A stretch of 27,214 nt of DNA from a virus. The number at the start of each line of letters is the position of its first letter. Positions within the stretch are counted from its first letter, which is position 1. The position numbers and the translations under genes were made by a program. The notes beneath the pieces are model-generated. The model had not been told where the DNA came from. It saw only the letters and a program-made list of their open reading frames with translations, and searched no databases. The DNA is taken from positions 1 through 27,214 of IMG/VR virus record IMGVR_UViG_3300035430_000143; one strand, written 5' to 3'. This document shows positions 1 to 8,442 of the stretch, piece by piece.

Positions 1-643
1 GTTCTGTGTCACCAGTAGCAAAACCCATGTTATTAGCGCCACCAACTCTGCCTATCTCTACATTGCTAGTAAAGGAAGAAGTACCATTAATGGCAAAAGT
101 ACCGTTGGATAGTGTTAGCATTTGACTAGGCGAAGTTGTCCCAATGCCTACGTTGCCCGATGAGTCGATGACAACTTCATCATTTCCAGCACCATTGTAG
201 TTAAACCGTAGTGTGTTGTCGGTGTAGGTGTAAGCCAGCCATTTGTTTGTACTATTGGTAGCTTCAAATCCTACAATGCCTTTAACGTCTAACTTATTAC
301 TAGGCGAACTCGTTCCAACCCCAACATTACCAGAGCTGTCGATGCGCATGCGTTCAGTAGGGCTAGCACCATCTGATCCATCGTTAGTCTTAAAGATCAG
401 ATCGCCCTTTTGATCGTCTGATGTACCGTCATGCGCAGACTCGATCTGTGCGAGTGTGCTTTCCTCACCGCCAGACTGTTCGCCTTTAAAAGTAATCTTA
501 CCCTCGCGTCCACCTTCTGTATCTTCTTCAGAAGTATTCTTGAGAATAAGCTCTGGTGTGGTGTCAGTGCTTGTAATGTCACCTTGTACATCAGCCGCCG
601 TAGTTGTTAATCCAACCGCTGTTGCTCCAATGTATCCACCCAT
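1..643 (-). CDS. Tail fibre-like protein, N-terminal part (runs off left edge)
   Basis: Open for 214 codons from an ATG whose A is also the last base of the preceding gene's TAA (TAATG). The visible protein begins MGGYIGATAVGLTTTAADVQ and is rich in Gly, Ser, Thr and Asn. It carries two copies of a motif close to (R/V)IDSSGNVGIGTTSPS, separated by about 50 residues. Repeats of this type are common in phage tail fibres and other adhesive proteins, especially marine ones, where they form beta-rich shafts often followed by a chaperone or receptor-binding end. That end would lie outside the window. The position at the distal end of the virion operon, after the gp17-like adaptor, fits a receptor-binding fibre component. 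The fibre-type call is fairly safe; the exact role is inferred. Confidence 0.75.
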   Translation of the reverse strand, partial: MGGYIGATAVGLTTTAADVQGDITSTDTTPELILKNTSEEDTEGGREGKITFKGEQSGGEESTLAQIESAHDGTSDDQKGDLIFKTNDGSDGASPTERMRIDSSGNVGVGTSSPSNKLDVKGIVGFEATNSTNKWLAYTYTDNTLRFNYNGAGNDEVVIDSSGNVGIGTTSPSQMLTLSNGTFAINGTSSFTSNVEIGRVGGANNMGFATGDTE

Positions 644-996
644 TATGTTTGCTCCATATATGAAAGTATTACACTGACCTTATCTGCTACCGAACAGTCA
701 ACTTTTACTATATCGCCCACATTTAAATTAACCTTGCCATCTAAAACAGATAAGGTTGAACCAGCTGGGATAGCTGCATCTTTTATTAAATGCGCTGTAG
801 TGTTTGTTGTTTGCCCAGTATGTGCTGTTGTACTAACTAATGTTACAGATGCTGTAACTTGTGCATTATGCACATTAGCTAGTGTTAAGCCCAACACAAC
901 AATGGTGCTACCACTTTGTACTGTGTAAATAGTTTCTGGTGTGCCAGCACTAGCTGGCGCAACATCCCTTGTTAAAACCTTAAATGCATTTGCCAT
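643..996 (-). CDS. Small fibre-associated virion protein (unknown function)
   Basis: 117 residues starting MANAFKVLTRDV, with no Cys-rich or catalytic motif apart from a single Cys. The middle is an alternating hydrophobic and Thr/Ser/Val pattern (TIVVLGLTLANVHNAQVTAS, then VNLNVGDIVKVDCSVADK) that suggests a compact beta-sandwich. It lies between the gp17-like adaptor and the partial fibre gene, with TAATG coupling to the latter. Proteins of this look are frequent beside fibre genes in marine phages and are usually annotated as hypothetical structural proteins. A role as a virion or fibre-connecting component is inferred from position and predicted fold only. Confidence 0.7.
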   Translation of the reverse strand: MANAFKVLTRDVAPASAGTPETIYTVQSGSTIVVLGLTLANVHNAQVTASVTLVSTTAHTGQTTNTTAHLIKDAAIPAGSTLSVLDGKVNLNVGDIVKVDCSVADKVSVILSYMEQT

Positions 997-1005
997 ATTA
1001 TTCTC

Positions 1006-1905
1006 CTAGCCCAAAGCAATCGCAAGCGCAGTCGCTTCGTCTACTGTCGCCTTTTGCCCTATTGTTGCAATGTTACTTGCTACTGTTGTTACATCAGCTG
1101 AAATACCAGCTACTGTGGTTACGTTTGCAGCTACACCAGCCACTGTAGTTACATTAGCTGCTACACCAGCTACCGACGTTACGTTACTAGCAATACCAGC
1201 TACGGTTGTTACGTTAGAACTTACACCAGCTACTGTGTTTATGTTTGAAGTATTGCCAGCAACCGTAGTAATATTTGATGCTATACCAGCAGCAGTAGTT
1301 ACATTAGCTTTAATAGCAGCTAGTCCTGATATTGCATCAGTAGCTGTTGTGCCATCCTCGATGTCTGCCAATGCACCAATATCAGCTGTAATTGCTGCTA
1401 AACTTTGAACATCTGCAATAGTTGGCCCAGCTTCTGGAACACCAGTCGTTGCATTAAACCCAAGCACTGTACCTTTACGAGCAGCAAGCAATGGCATCTG
1501 GGTGTCAACCGCACTATCAAAGTCAATTAGCTTCAAAGATCTGTTAACATCATCTTGAATGTCGGCAGTAATAGCAATGAACCTATCAAGCTCTGTATTC
1601 AGAGAAGCAATATTAAACGGCCCTGATGAGGGAAAGTCTGTTGTGCGGTCTAAGTCTATGGACCGCGTTATCACGACTGTAGACCCACCTGACGCTCCTG
1701 TTACAGATATTGTAACAGTGCCAGTAGACCCATCACCACCAGATACAGTGTAATGTGTTGTTAATGTCTTTAATGTACCATCAACATAAAAGTTTAAATC
1801 ATCGTTATCAAAAAACTCAAATGGCACAGCAAAAGATGTCTGAGTAACACCCTGACCAACCGTATAAGATACACGTGGGTCGTTATCTGATAAGTTAATT
1901 GTCAT
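1006..1905 (-). CDS. T7 gp17-like tail fibre adaptor with decapeptide repeats
   Basis: 299 residues. Residues 1-130 (NDPRVSYTVGQG, FAVPFEFFDNDDLNFYVDG, ITRSIDLDRTTDFPSSGPFN, then LNTELDRFIAITADIQDDVN) match the N-terminal domain of T7-type tail fibres, which attaches the fibre to the tail. Residues 201-280 are eight near-perfect copies of a ten-residue unit of the form NVTTVAGVAA. No receptor-binding tip follows, so this looks like an attachment-plus-shaft subunit whose distal part is supplied by the genes downstream. It is far shorter than T7 gp17 (about 550 residues). The order after the gp16-like gene is the same as in T7. A purine-rich RBS (aaaagagg) precedes the ATG. Confidence 0.88.
   Translation of the reverse strand: MTINLSDNDPRVSYTVGQGVTQTSFAVPFEFFDNDDLNFYVDGTLKTLTTHYTVSGGDGSTGTVTISVTGASGGSTVVITRSIDLDRTTDFPSSGPFNIASLNTELDRFIAITADIQDDVNRSLKLIDFDSAVDTQMPLLAARKGTVLGFNATTGVPEAGPTIADVQSLAAITADIGALADIEDGTTATDAISGLAAIKANVTTAAGIASNITTVAGNTSNINTVAGVSSNVTTVAGIASNVTSVAGVAANVTTVAGVAANVTTVAGISADVTTVASNIATIGQKATVDEATALAIALG
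1066..1305 (-). repeat. Eight in-frame 30-bp repeats in the fibre gene
   Basis: Coding repeats of ten residues each (VTTVAG followed by VAAN, IASN, ISAD, VSSN or NTSN) fill residues 201-280 of the fibre adaptor. DNA identity is highest among the central copies. The unit keeps hydrophobic residues at fixed spacing, as expected for a trimeric fibre shaft. Copy number could change by slippage or recombination. Confidence 0.9.
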
Positions 1906-1949
1906 ACTTTACCTCTTTTTTATCGAAATAGCAGTGAGGATAAGAAGTG

Positions 1950-1960
1950 GCAACGCACAA
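1950..1960 (-). repeat. 11-bp motif GCAACGCACAA, copy A
   Basis: On the minus strand the motif reads TTGTGCGTTGC. This copy lies 4 bases past the stop of the gp16-like gene and about 45 bases before the start codon of the fibre adaptor. Identical copies occur at 12540-12550 and 16018-16028. The function is unknown; a promoter element or RNA-processing signal is possible. Confidence 0.55.
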
Positions 1961-1964
1961 AAAG

Positions 1965-4900
1965 TTAAAAACGACCAAAACCTCTTGCTCGATCATCTAT
2001 TGTTCCCTCAATAGCGTTTGCCATATCATTGACAAACCCTTTCCACCAATAAACTCTAGCAAAAGGCAGCGACTTAACAATTTCTTTTGTACCCTCACCA
2101 ACATTACCAGTTAATAAGTTGTGCATACCCTGCCCATAGTCAGCTGCAATTGATGGACCAGCACCAGCTAAACCTGTCACTGCATCAAGATAACTTTTTT
2201 CTTGTGGGAATCTTGGCTGAAGTAAACCACCAGTTAAATTTGAACCACCAAGAGCAAGTGTTGTTGCCATTGCTGTATAAACCATATCAGAATGTAAAGC
2301 CGCTATACCTGAGTAATCAAAAGATCTAGCAAACTGATCTTGAAAACTCATTTCAACAAAGTCAGGTGTCTTAGCTTGCAACACCATATAACCCAAGCCC
2401 ATAGCTATAGCTGTTCCAAAGAACTTATTTTTTAACTGACCATGTGCATAAGCAGCTGTTGTTTTGTTAAGAGCAGCAAAAGCATAACTGTAAAACTGAA
2501 ATGGTAATGCAAGTAGTGGGGTTTCTGCGCGAACATAACCTCTATACTTTGGGTCTTCTTTTGCATTTGGATTTAACTTTCGAGCTACCTTAATAGGTAA
2601 GTACGCAACGCCATCTGTAATTATTGGCTTATCAGCTGGCGTTCCCATCAAAATAGTATTTGATGCACCAGAAGACATAGCAACTCTAAACTTTCTTACT
2701 GTCTCTACATTGCCCCATTTTTCTGTATTAGCAATATATAAACCAGACTCACCTTGCTGATGAGGTGATGCTGTTATTTTTTTAGCTTCTTTTAGATCTA
2801 TGCCATATCTTAAAAGCCATTCTTGTTCTTGTTTGCTAGCTTGTCCTTTTGTCCATCTAACAGAGTAATCTATAATTGTATGGCTACGCATCATACCATC
2901 AAAGTCTTTGAATATACGAGTTATTGGTGCTAGACCATTTAACAAGTAAAAAACATTTTTACTTTTATCCATTATGTTTTGACGCAACGGATTGTTATTT
3001 AAATCATCGACAAGTCTTAGATGTGCAGAACCATGCAGTATTTCTAATGCCTCACCAGCAATTCTAAGTTCTTTTGCACCCATTCGAAGCTGATTGTCTT
3101 TCATAAAGGTAAACAATCCCTTCATTGTTTTACCTAAACCATGCTCCATAATTATTCTTGCTGGTTCTGTTAGCGTGGCAATACCAGCAGAGCCAAGATA
3201 ATTTAACTGAGCAAGCGTTCTTAAAACCTCAGCAAAGCCTTGATTTAATGTGTCAGGCTCACGCAATGGAGTGCCAGCCACACGATCATATAGATGCCTC
3301 ATGTCTTTAAGAATAGCATTGATTTCATCAACGCTCTTACCAGCCTTTAACAATCTAAGATATTCATCATCCAACACATCATCTATTGATTTGCCACCAA
3401 ACTGTGCAGAGAACTGATACCTTGGAGCAGTTCGCGCGGTGTATGCTTTCATTACAGATACAGTATTTGTGTGCATGTAATCTAAAACTAATTTGTTTGG
3501 TATATCTAATGTTCGGTGTCGTAGGTGTTTAGACATACCAGAACCAAATGTGGCAACATCAGGATCAAGTTCGTCACCTAAACCAAGAATATTATCTATG
3601 GCATCATCAACTCTTACTTTAATAGCTTCATCTGTACTATCAAACTCAAACTTTTTTAAGTTGCCTTTAGCATCTACCTTGTAACCTTCTGTGTTATACT
3701 TAAACCAAGAAGATAATATTTTAGCCAAACCTTCTCTATCTGCTTTAATAGCATCTTTGTCCCAATATCTAGGCCTAAACACTTCTTCAAATGGAGGGCT
3801 AACTGGCTGATCTTTTAACTCGGCTAAGATTGTTTCATATTCTTCAATAATAGATTTGTTTCTAGCTATAGTTTCTTTTAACCTAGCATACTCTGGTCTA
3901 GTTACTTTGCCTTTTATCTCTTCTTCAATACCTTTTATAACTCTTTTTCGTTTTGTAATATCTCGTTTGTAAAACTGTGCGCTACCAATCAAACCCTCAT
4001 CTCTTAGCCTTTTTTCCCATTTAGAATAAAAAGCATTGAGAGTATCCATAGCTTTGGCTTCAAAGTCATTTGCTGCTCTTTCACCCTTCATTGTTTTTCT
4101 ATCAACAACTTCCAACCATGTTTCAAAATCTTTTCTGCCAACCAAGTAATCCATTGGATTAGTAACACCCTTGCCAGTAGAATCGCCCCAGTTTACCAGC
4201 AAATCGTCATATGCTTTTACCCACTCACCCTCGTATAGTTTGGCATTCTGAAAAACAGAACTCTTAAGTGCCACTCCACTTTTGTGTGCATTGAGCAATA
4301 TGCCAGAGTCATTAGCTATTTCTAATAGTGTTAGTTTTGTTTGCGCTGGTATTGTTTTGTCTTGCAATACTCGTTTCATTGGCGTTGAAACTGCATTGAA
4401 TAATGGTGAGTCAGTAAACCAAGAGTCAGCAATCTTAGGATCGATCTCTACACCATCAATAGGTTCAATTGCTTTACGCAACTCATCTATTTCTTCTGCA
4501 CCTCTTTTGATAGCTTGATTGCGCCTTACTGTGGGAACACTAATAGCAGTACCAATCAAACCACCTAAAGCAGCTGCACTTGTAATATTTAAAGCAACCT
4601 CTTCTTTTGTTGCTAACGGATCAAAGGGCGCTCGAAGAGCTTCTTGTCCAGCAACAACAGTACCAGTTATTCCAGCAGCTTTAACAGCAGCTAATGGCAA
4701 CTTAGTTCCAGCAACAAAAGGTAATGCAATATAATTTATTGGGTCAAAAAACTCAGCAGCTACTTGAGAAAAAAATGATGTTTCATTTAAATATTCTCTT
4801 CTTGATTTGTTTTCTCTAAACTCCTTAACCAAAAAATCCATGTGATCTTTGTTTGTGGCTTGAAGAAAGTGAGTGCCATACTCCATTAAATCATCAGGTA

Positions 4901-5090
4901 TATGATCCCTTGCTCTATAACCCTCCTCTGCGGCAGATGGGAAAGCAAGAGAAGAATATACTTTATCAATTAATGGGTCATACTTATAAGCTAAAGTAGC
5001 ACCAACAGTTTTAAAAAATGACCTATCTTGCTCATTTAATATTGGCTGACCAACTCCAACCGTTTTTGTGTCTTTTAAAGCATTCTTCAT
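1965..5090 (-). CDS. Large internal virion (ejection) protein, gp16-like
   Basis: 1041 residues, last of three consecutive large or helical proteins between the tail nozzle and the fibre gene, which is the position of T7 gp16. Visible traits are hydrophobic Ala/Gly stretches near residues 118-147 and 165-185, a long charged coiled-coil zone near 380-445 (RKRVIKGIEEE through ETILAELKDQ), and further hydrophobic segments towards the C terminus (GTAIAMGLGYMVLQ). Such segments suit a protein ejected into the host envelope to help form the DNA channel. I do not see the lytic transglycosylase motif found at the N terminus of T7 gp16. The start codon overlaps the upstream stop (ATGA). Assignment rests on size, composition and gene order rather than clear motif identity. 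Confidence 0.75.
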   Translation of the reverse strand: MKNALKDTKTVGVGQPILNEQDRSFFKTVGATLAYKYDPLIDKVYSSLAFPSAAEEGYRARDHIPDDLMEYGTHFLQATNKDHMDFLVKEFRENKSRREYLNETSFFSQVAAEFFDPINYIALPFVAGTKLPLAAVKAAGITGTVVAGQEALRAPFDPLATKEEVALNITSAAALGGLIGTAISVPTVRRNQAIKRGAEEIDELRKAIEPIDGVEIDPKIADSWFTDSPLFNAVSTPMKRVLQDKTIPAQTKLTLLEIANDSGILLNAHKSGVALKSSVFQNAKLYEGEWVKAYDDLLVNWGDSTGKGVTNPMDYLVGRKDFETWLEVVDRKTMKGERAANDFEAKAMDTLNAFYSKWEKRLRDEGLIGSAQFYKRDITKRKRVIKGIEEEIKGKVTRPEYARLKETIARNKSIIEEYETILAELKDQPVSPPFEEVFRPRYWDKDAIKADREGLAKILSSWFKYNTEGYKVDAKGNLKKFEFDSTDEAIKVRVDDAIDNILGLGDELDPDVATFGSGMSKHLRHRTLDIPNKLVLDYMHTNTVSVMKAYTARTAPRYQFSAQFGGKSIDDVLDDEYLRLLKAGKSVDEINAILKDMRHLYDRVAGTPLREPDTLNQGFAEVLRTLAQLNYLGSAGIATLTEPARIIMEHGLGKTMKGLFTFMKDNQLRMGAKELRIAGEALEILHGSAHLRLVDDLNNNPLRQNIMDKSKNVFYLLNGLAPITRIFKDFDGMMRSHTIIDYSVRWTKGQASKQEQEWLLRYGIDLKEAKKITASPHQQGESGLYIANTEKWGNVETVRKFRVAMSSGASNTILMGTPADKPIITDGVAYLPIKVARKLNPNAKEDPKYRGYVRAETPLLALPFQFYSYAFAALNKTTAAYAHGQLKNKFFGTAIAMGLGYMVLQAKTPDFVEMSFQDQFARSFDYSGIAALHSDMVYTAMATTLALGGSNLTGGLLQPRFPQEKSYLDAVTGLAGAGPSIAADYGQGMHNLLTGNVGEGTKEIVKSLPFARVYWWKGFVNDMANAIEGTIDDRARGFGRF

Positions 5091-8005
5091 TTAATTAAAG
5101 CGTCCGAAATAATTCTTTCTCTATTTTGTATAAAACCTTCAAGAGTAAGATCTTGTAATTTTTGCTGTCTTTTTTCTTCTTTATCTAAAGCATTTTGTAA
5201 TTCTATTTGTTTTTGCTTACCTTTTTCTAAAGCAAAGTCTTTTACCGTATCAGTATCATAGTAAGGCCAAACAAGCTCACCATCTTCCTCAACAATTAAA
5301 GCATCCCACTGACCAGATTCATCAAGAACATATGTAAAGTATCCATATCCTTGAGCATCTTCATCAGGAACTAAATATACTTTTTTTATAGAATCATCAC
5401 CAATTGTTGGAACAAGAGCATAACCTTCTGGCAAACTAGTTTCTATATTTTTTATAAATTCATTTCTTACTTCTTCATCAGGAATAGTAAGTCTTATACT
5501 AAATCTATTTTTAGGTTGATTATCAGACGGGAATCTCATGTTAACAACATGATTGTCGCTAGTATGTGTAAGATTATATAACCTATCAATTTTTGTTCGG
5601 GCTTGGTCTAAACTATTTCCTCTCCTTAAATAGTATTCAAATACAGAATCATATTCTGAGGCTAGGTCTGGTCTTTTTGTAAAGTACCCTAAAAGATATT
5701 GTTTTGAAGTTTTATCTCCAAGCTCATTTTTTATTCTTACATTTAGCTGCTCATCATCTCTAAGGCTTACTAATTGTGTTGCAATTTCAGCAGCATTACC
5801 ACCAACATTAGATCTTATTTCAGCAACATCATCCAAAACACCCATGATCTCAGCGCTTAAATAACCCCTAAAAGCATTTACTTTACCTATATCAGTTGGA
5901 CTTTCACGGAGAGCAATAAAATGATCTAACAAAAGATCAGCTGTTTGAGGTGAACTAGTTCCATTATAAATAGTTGTTAAGCCATTAACTAAATCCCCAG
6001 ACATAGCCCCAGTTAAATACTTATATATCTCTTGGTTTTTGGAAGATGGGTTTAATAAGTTAACACCATTCTTTTTTAAAAGATTGTCACTAGCATTTAA
6101 AGTTTTTGTATTTCTAGGCGCACCTCCAGAAAACAAAGTTAGCTCTAGCCTTGCTTCTTCCATTGCCTCTTTTGCCTTGGCTTCTTTAGAAGAAATTTTT
6201 TCTCTTACACTATTTATGTGGCTTACAATTTCATTTCTTTTTGAGTCAGTGATTGTATTATTTATTGCCTCACCAACAGTTCTAATTGTGTCAGGTAAAT
6301 TTCTAGCTTCTTTGCCATTAGTTTGAACGAAGACTGCCAAAGCATTTAGTTCCGCTGAAGATGCTTGAGAAGAAACTATATTAGTTAAACCCTTTGCTCT
6401 TGCTGCACCTAGAGACTCTCCGTAATTATTAAACTGGGTATCGTTAATATCATTTTGTTTTAATGCTAACGCTAATTGCTCTTGTGTTTTTCGTATTTGC
6501 TCTGAGTCAATTATAGAATTATTAAGGTTGTCTATTAAGTTTGATACCCCAACATGAAGCTGTACGTTTCTTATGTTTGCATCTATTTTTTTACGAAAGT
6601 TATTCTTAACATCTTCAAGAAGACCTTGCACATGATCTCGATCTTCATCACTATTATATAAACTTGAACCTCTTAAAAATGAAAAGATAGTAGCTTGTCT
6701 TTCAGTTAATTGTCTTAAATCATTTGGATTGCCGCTTACTATATAGCTTTGAAGTGACTCAATGTTTTCATCTTGAGCAGCAGTAATAATCAAAGAATCT
6801 AACCTAGCTCTTCTAAGGTCTTGTATATTCTCATCTTTTTCAGATTCAGTTTTTGTTTTACCAGATACATACTTTTCATTTTCAATTTTTTCATCTGTTA
6901 AGAAATTGTTTTCTAATAAAGAATATTGAGTTATTGCTGATTGATAGTCTGGACTATTTTCAAAAGCATTGTAGGCGATAACAGCACTAGTTTGTTTTTT
7001 TGAATTAACATCATCAGGAAAGTTTACTTGGTTTCTTCTTTCTTGAGTTGCAATAGAGTCTGCTGTTTTTGCAGCATCTATTTCTCGAATAGCGTTGTAT
7101 CTTGAATTAACAGCTGTTGCTTTTGTTAAAAGTTTTGGAATTGTTTCTGTATTTAAATAAGGAACAAACCGATCAAGTCTTTCAATTGTTGCTTCACTTA
7201 GAAAGCCTCTATCTTTTCCTTGAGTAGATAGATATACAAGAATACCAGCTTGTTCTGTAGGGCTAGATATATTCTTTAACATATTTTCTAAAACACCACT
7301 TATGCCACTTATAGCAACTGAGTTTATAGCTGCGCTATCAGCGCCACGTTTTAATGGTAGATCAGCATCCAAACCTTCTTTTGCAGTTTTACCAGCCTCA
7401 TCAATAAGATTTAAAACAGCAATGTCATTGCCATCAATGCCACTAACATTAGCTTTTTCAGCAGCATCATCTACTTGCATTGCAATATTAAAAGCCTGAT
7501 CGTTTCTTGCTTCTGTTCTAGCTTTGCTAACTAAGTCTAACTTAGTATCTGCCATTTCATATTTAGCAACTTCAGAAACTACACCTTTAAATCTATCATT
7601 AGTTCCTTCACTTAAATCATTTAAGTATCTACCAAACTGTTGTTCATATGACACTGGATCAGGATAATCCATTGCAATTCGTTTAGATTCTAGTTGGATG
7701 TCATTACTAATTTGATTTACAAAACGTCTATCTAATGACTGATTAAAAGCTTCTTGCTCTATTGTTTGGACACCACGAATAACTTCTTTTCTTTTTGACA
7801 ATTCAGTAACTTGATCTGGTGTTAAAGATTGTGCTTTTTCTTTGCCTCTTTCTTCAGCTGCTCTAGAGCCTTCTTGAAATGCTATTCTGCCAACTGTATC
7901 AGAGAAATTAGAAACAGCCTGATAAACTTCATCTGCACCAGTATCAAATCGTGACACACCAATAGGCTTGTTAAATACTTGTGTTTGCTGACGAATAATT
8001 GGCAT
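5087..8005 (-). CDS. Large internal virion protein, gp15-like
   Basis: 972 residues, overwhelmingly alpha-helical and polar, rich in Glu, Lys, Asn, Asp and Gln, without Cys-based or enzymatic motifs that I recognise. The start MPIIRQQTQVFNKPIGVSRF is typical of podovirus proteins in this slot. Several stretches (for example KAKEAMEEARLELTLF, and the final ALEKGKQKQIELQNALDKEE) look like coiled coil. The place between a small Ala/Gln-rich gp14-like protein and the gp16-like protein parallels T7 gene 15, whose product forms the ejectosome tube. TAATG and ATGA overlaps at its two ends indicate coupled translation of the three ejection genes in roughly stoichiometric amounts. Function is inferred from synteny and composition. 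Confidence 0.75.
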   Translation of the reverse strand: MPIIRQQTQVFNKPIGVSRFDTGADEVYQAVSNFSDTVGRIAFQEGSRAAEERGKEKAQSLTPDQVTELSKRKEVIRGVQTIEQEAFNQSLDRRFVNQISNDIQLESKRIAMDYPDPVSYEQQFGRYLNDLSEGTNDRFKGVVSEVAKYEMADTKLDLVSKARTEARNDQAFNIAMQVDDAAEKANVSGIDGNDIAVLNLIDEAGKTAKEGLDADLPLKRGADSAAINSVAISGISGVLENMLKNISSPTEQAGILVYLSTQGKDRGFLSEATIERLDRFVPYLNTETIPKLLTKATAVNSRYNAIREIDAAKTADSIATQERRNQVNFPDDVNSKKQTSAVIAYNAFENSPDYQSAITQYSLLENNFLTDEKIENEKYVSGKTKTESEKDENIQDLRRARLDSLIITAAQDENIESLQSYIVSGNPNDLRQLTERQATIFSFLRGSSLYNSDEDRDHVQGLLEDVKNNFRKKIDANIRNVQLHVGVSNLIDNLNNSIIDSEQIRKTQEQLALALKQNDINDTQFNNYGESLGAARAKGLTNIVSSQASSAELNALAVFVQTNGKEARNLPDTIRTVGEAINNTITDSKRNEIVSHINSVREKISSKEAKAKEAMEEARLELTLFSGGAPRNTKTLNASDNLLKKNGVNLLNPSSKNQEIYKYLTGAMSGDLVNGLTTIYNGTSSPQTADLLLDHFIALRESPTDIGKVNAFRGYLSAEIMGVLDDVAEIRSNVGGNAAEIATQLVSLRDDEQLNVRIKNELGDKTSKQYLLGYFTKRPDLASEYDSVFEYYLRRGNSLDQARTKIDRLYNLTHTSDNHVVNMRFPSDNQPKNRFSIRLTIPDEEVRNEFIKNIETSLPEGYALVPTIGDDSIKKVYLVPDEDAQGYGYFTYVLDESGQWDALIVEEDGELVWPYYDTDTVKDFALEKGKQKQIELQNALDKEEKRQQKLQDLTLEGFIQNRERIISDALIK

Positions 8006-8442
8006 TAGCTCATCCTATATACATTATATGCTGTACTGGTAAGTGTACTCAAAGCATTTATACGAGCAGCCCTCATAGCATTTTGACCTCGCATAATTTC
8101 TAATCTAGCCTCAACAGTTTGTTTTCTTGATTCCATTCCTGATTGAAACTCTATTCTAGATGTATCTTTTGAGATAGTTCTTTGCTGTGCTTTTTGAAAC
8201 GCAGCTACAGATGTGCTAGAATCTTTTCCCATGTAAGCAAAGACAGCGTCATTAGATGCTCGAGCTTGTGCATATTGTTCTAGCCTAGCACTTCTTTGCT
8301 GCATTGCTCGAACTTTACCAAGCTCTCGATCAATCCTCATTTGTCTTGCTTGTTGTTTAGATTGTATTTCCCTAGCTCTGCCAGCTTGAATAGCTGCACC
8401 AGCTTGCATTACACCACTAATTGCTGCGATTGCCATCCACAT
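8005..8442 (-). CDS. Small internal virion protein, gp14-like
   Basis: 145 residues. An N-terminal Ala/Gly-rich hydrophobic helix (MAIAAISGVMQAGAAIQAG) is followed by a long Arg/Gln/Ala-rich helical part (REIQSKQQARQMRIDRELGK, then ARLEQYAQARASNDAVFAYM). This is the usual layout of small podoviral ejection proteins that occupy the T7 gp14 position. The first ATG gives MWMAIAAIS; a second ATG two codons later is equally possible. The stop overlaps the start of the gp15-like gene (TAATG), and its own start overlaps the nozzle stop in the same way. Confidence 0.75.
   Translation of the reverse strand: MWMAIAAISGVMQAGAAIQAGRAREIQSKQQARQMRIDRELGKVRAMQQRSARLEQYAQARASNDAVFAYMGKDSSTSVAAFQKAQQRTISKDTSRIEFQSGMESRKQTVEARLEIMRGQNAMRAARINALSTLTSTAYNVYRMS

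Noticed and set aside
1066-1305. Regular repeats that could suggest a CRISPR array
   Set aside because: Units are contiguous 30-bp coding repeats in frame with no spacers; they encode a fibre shaft.
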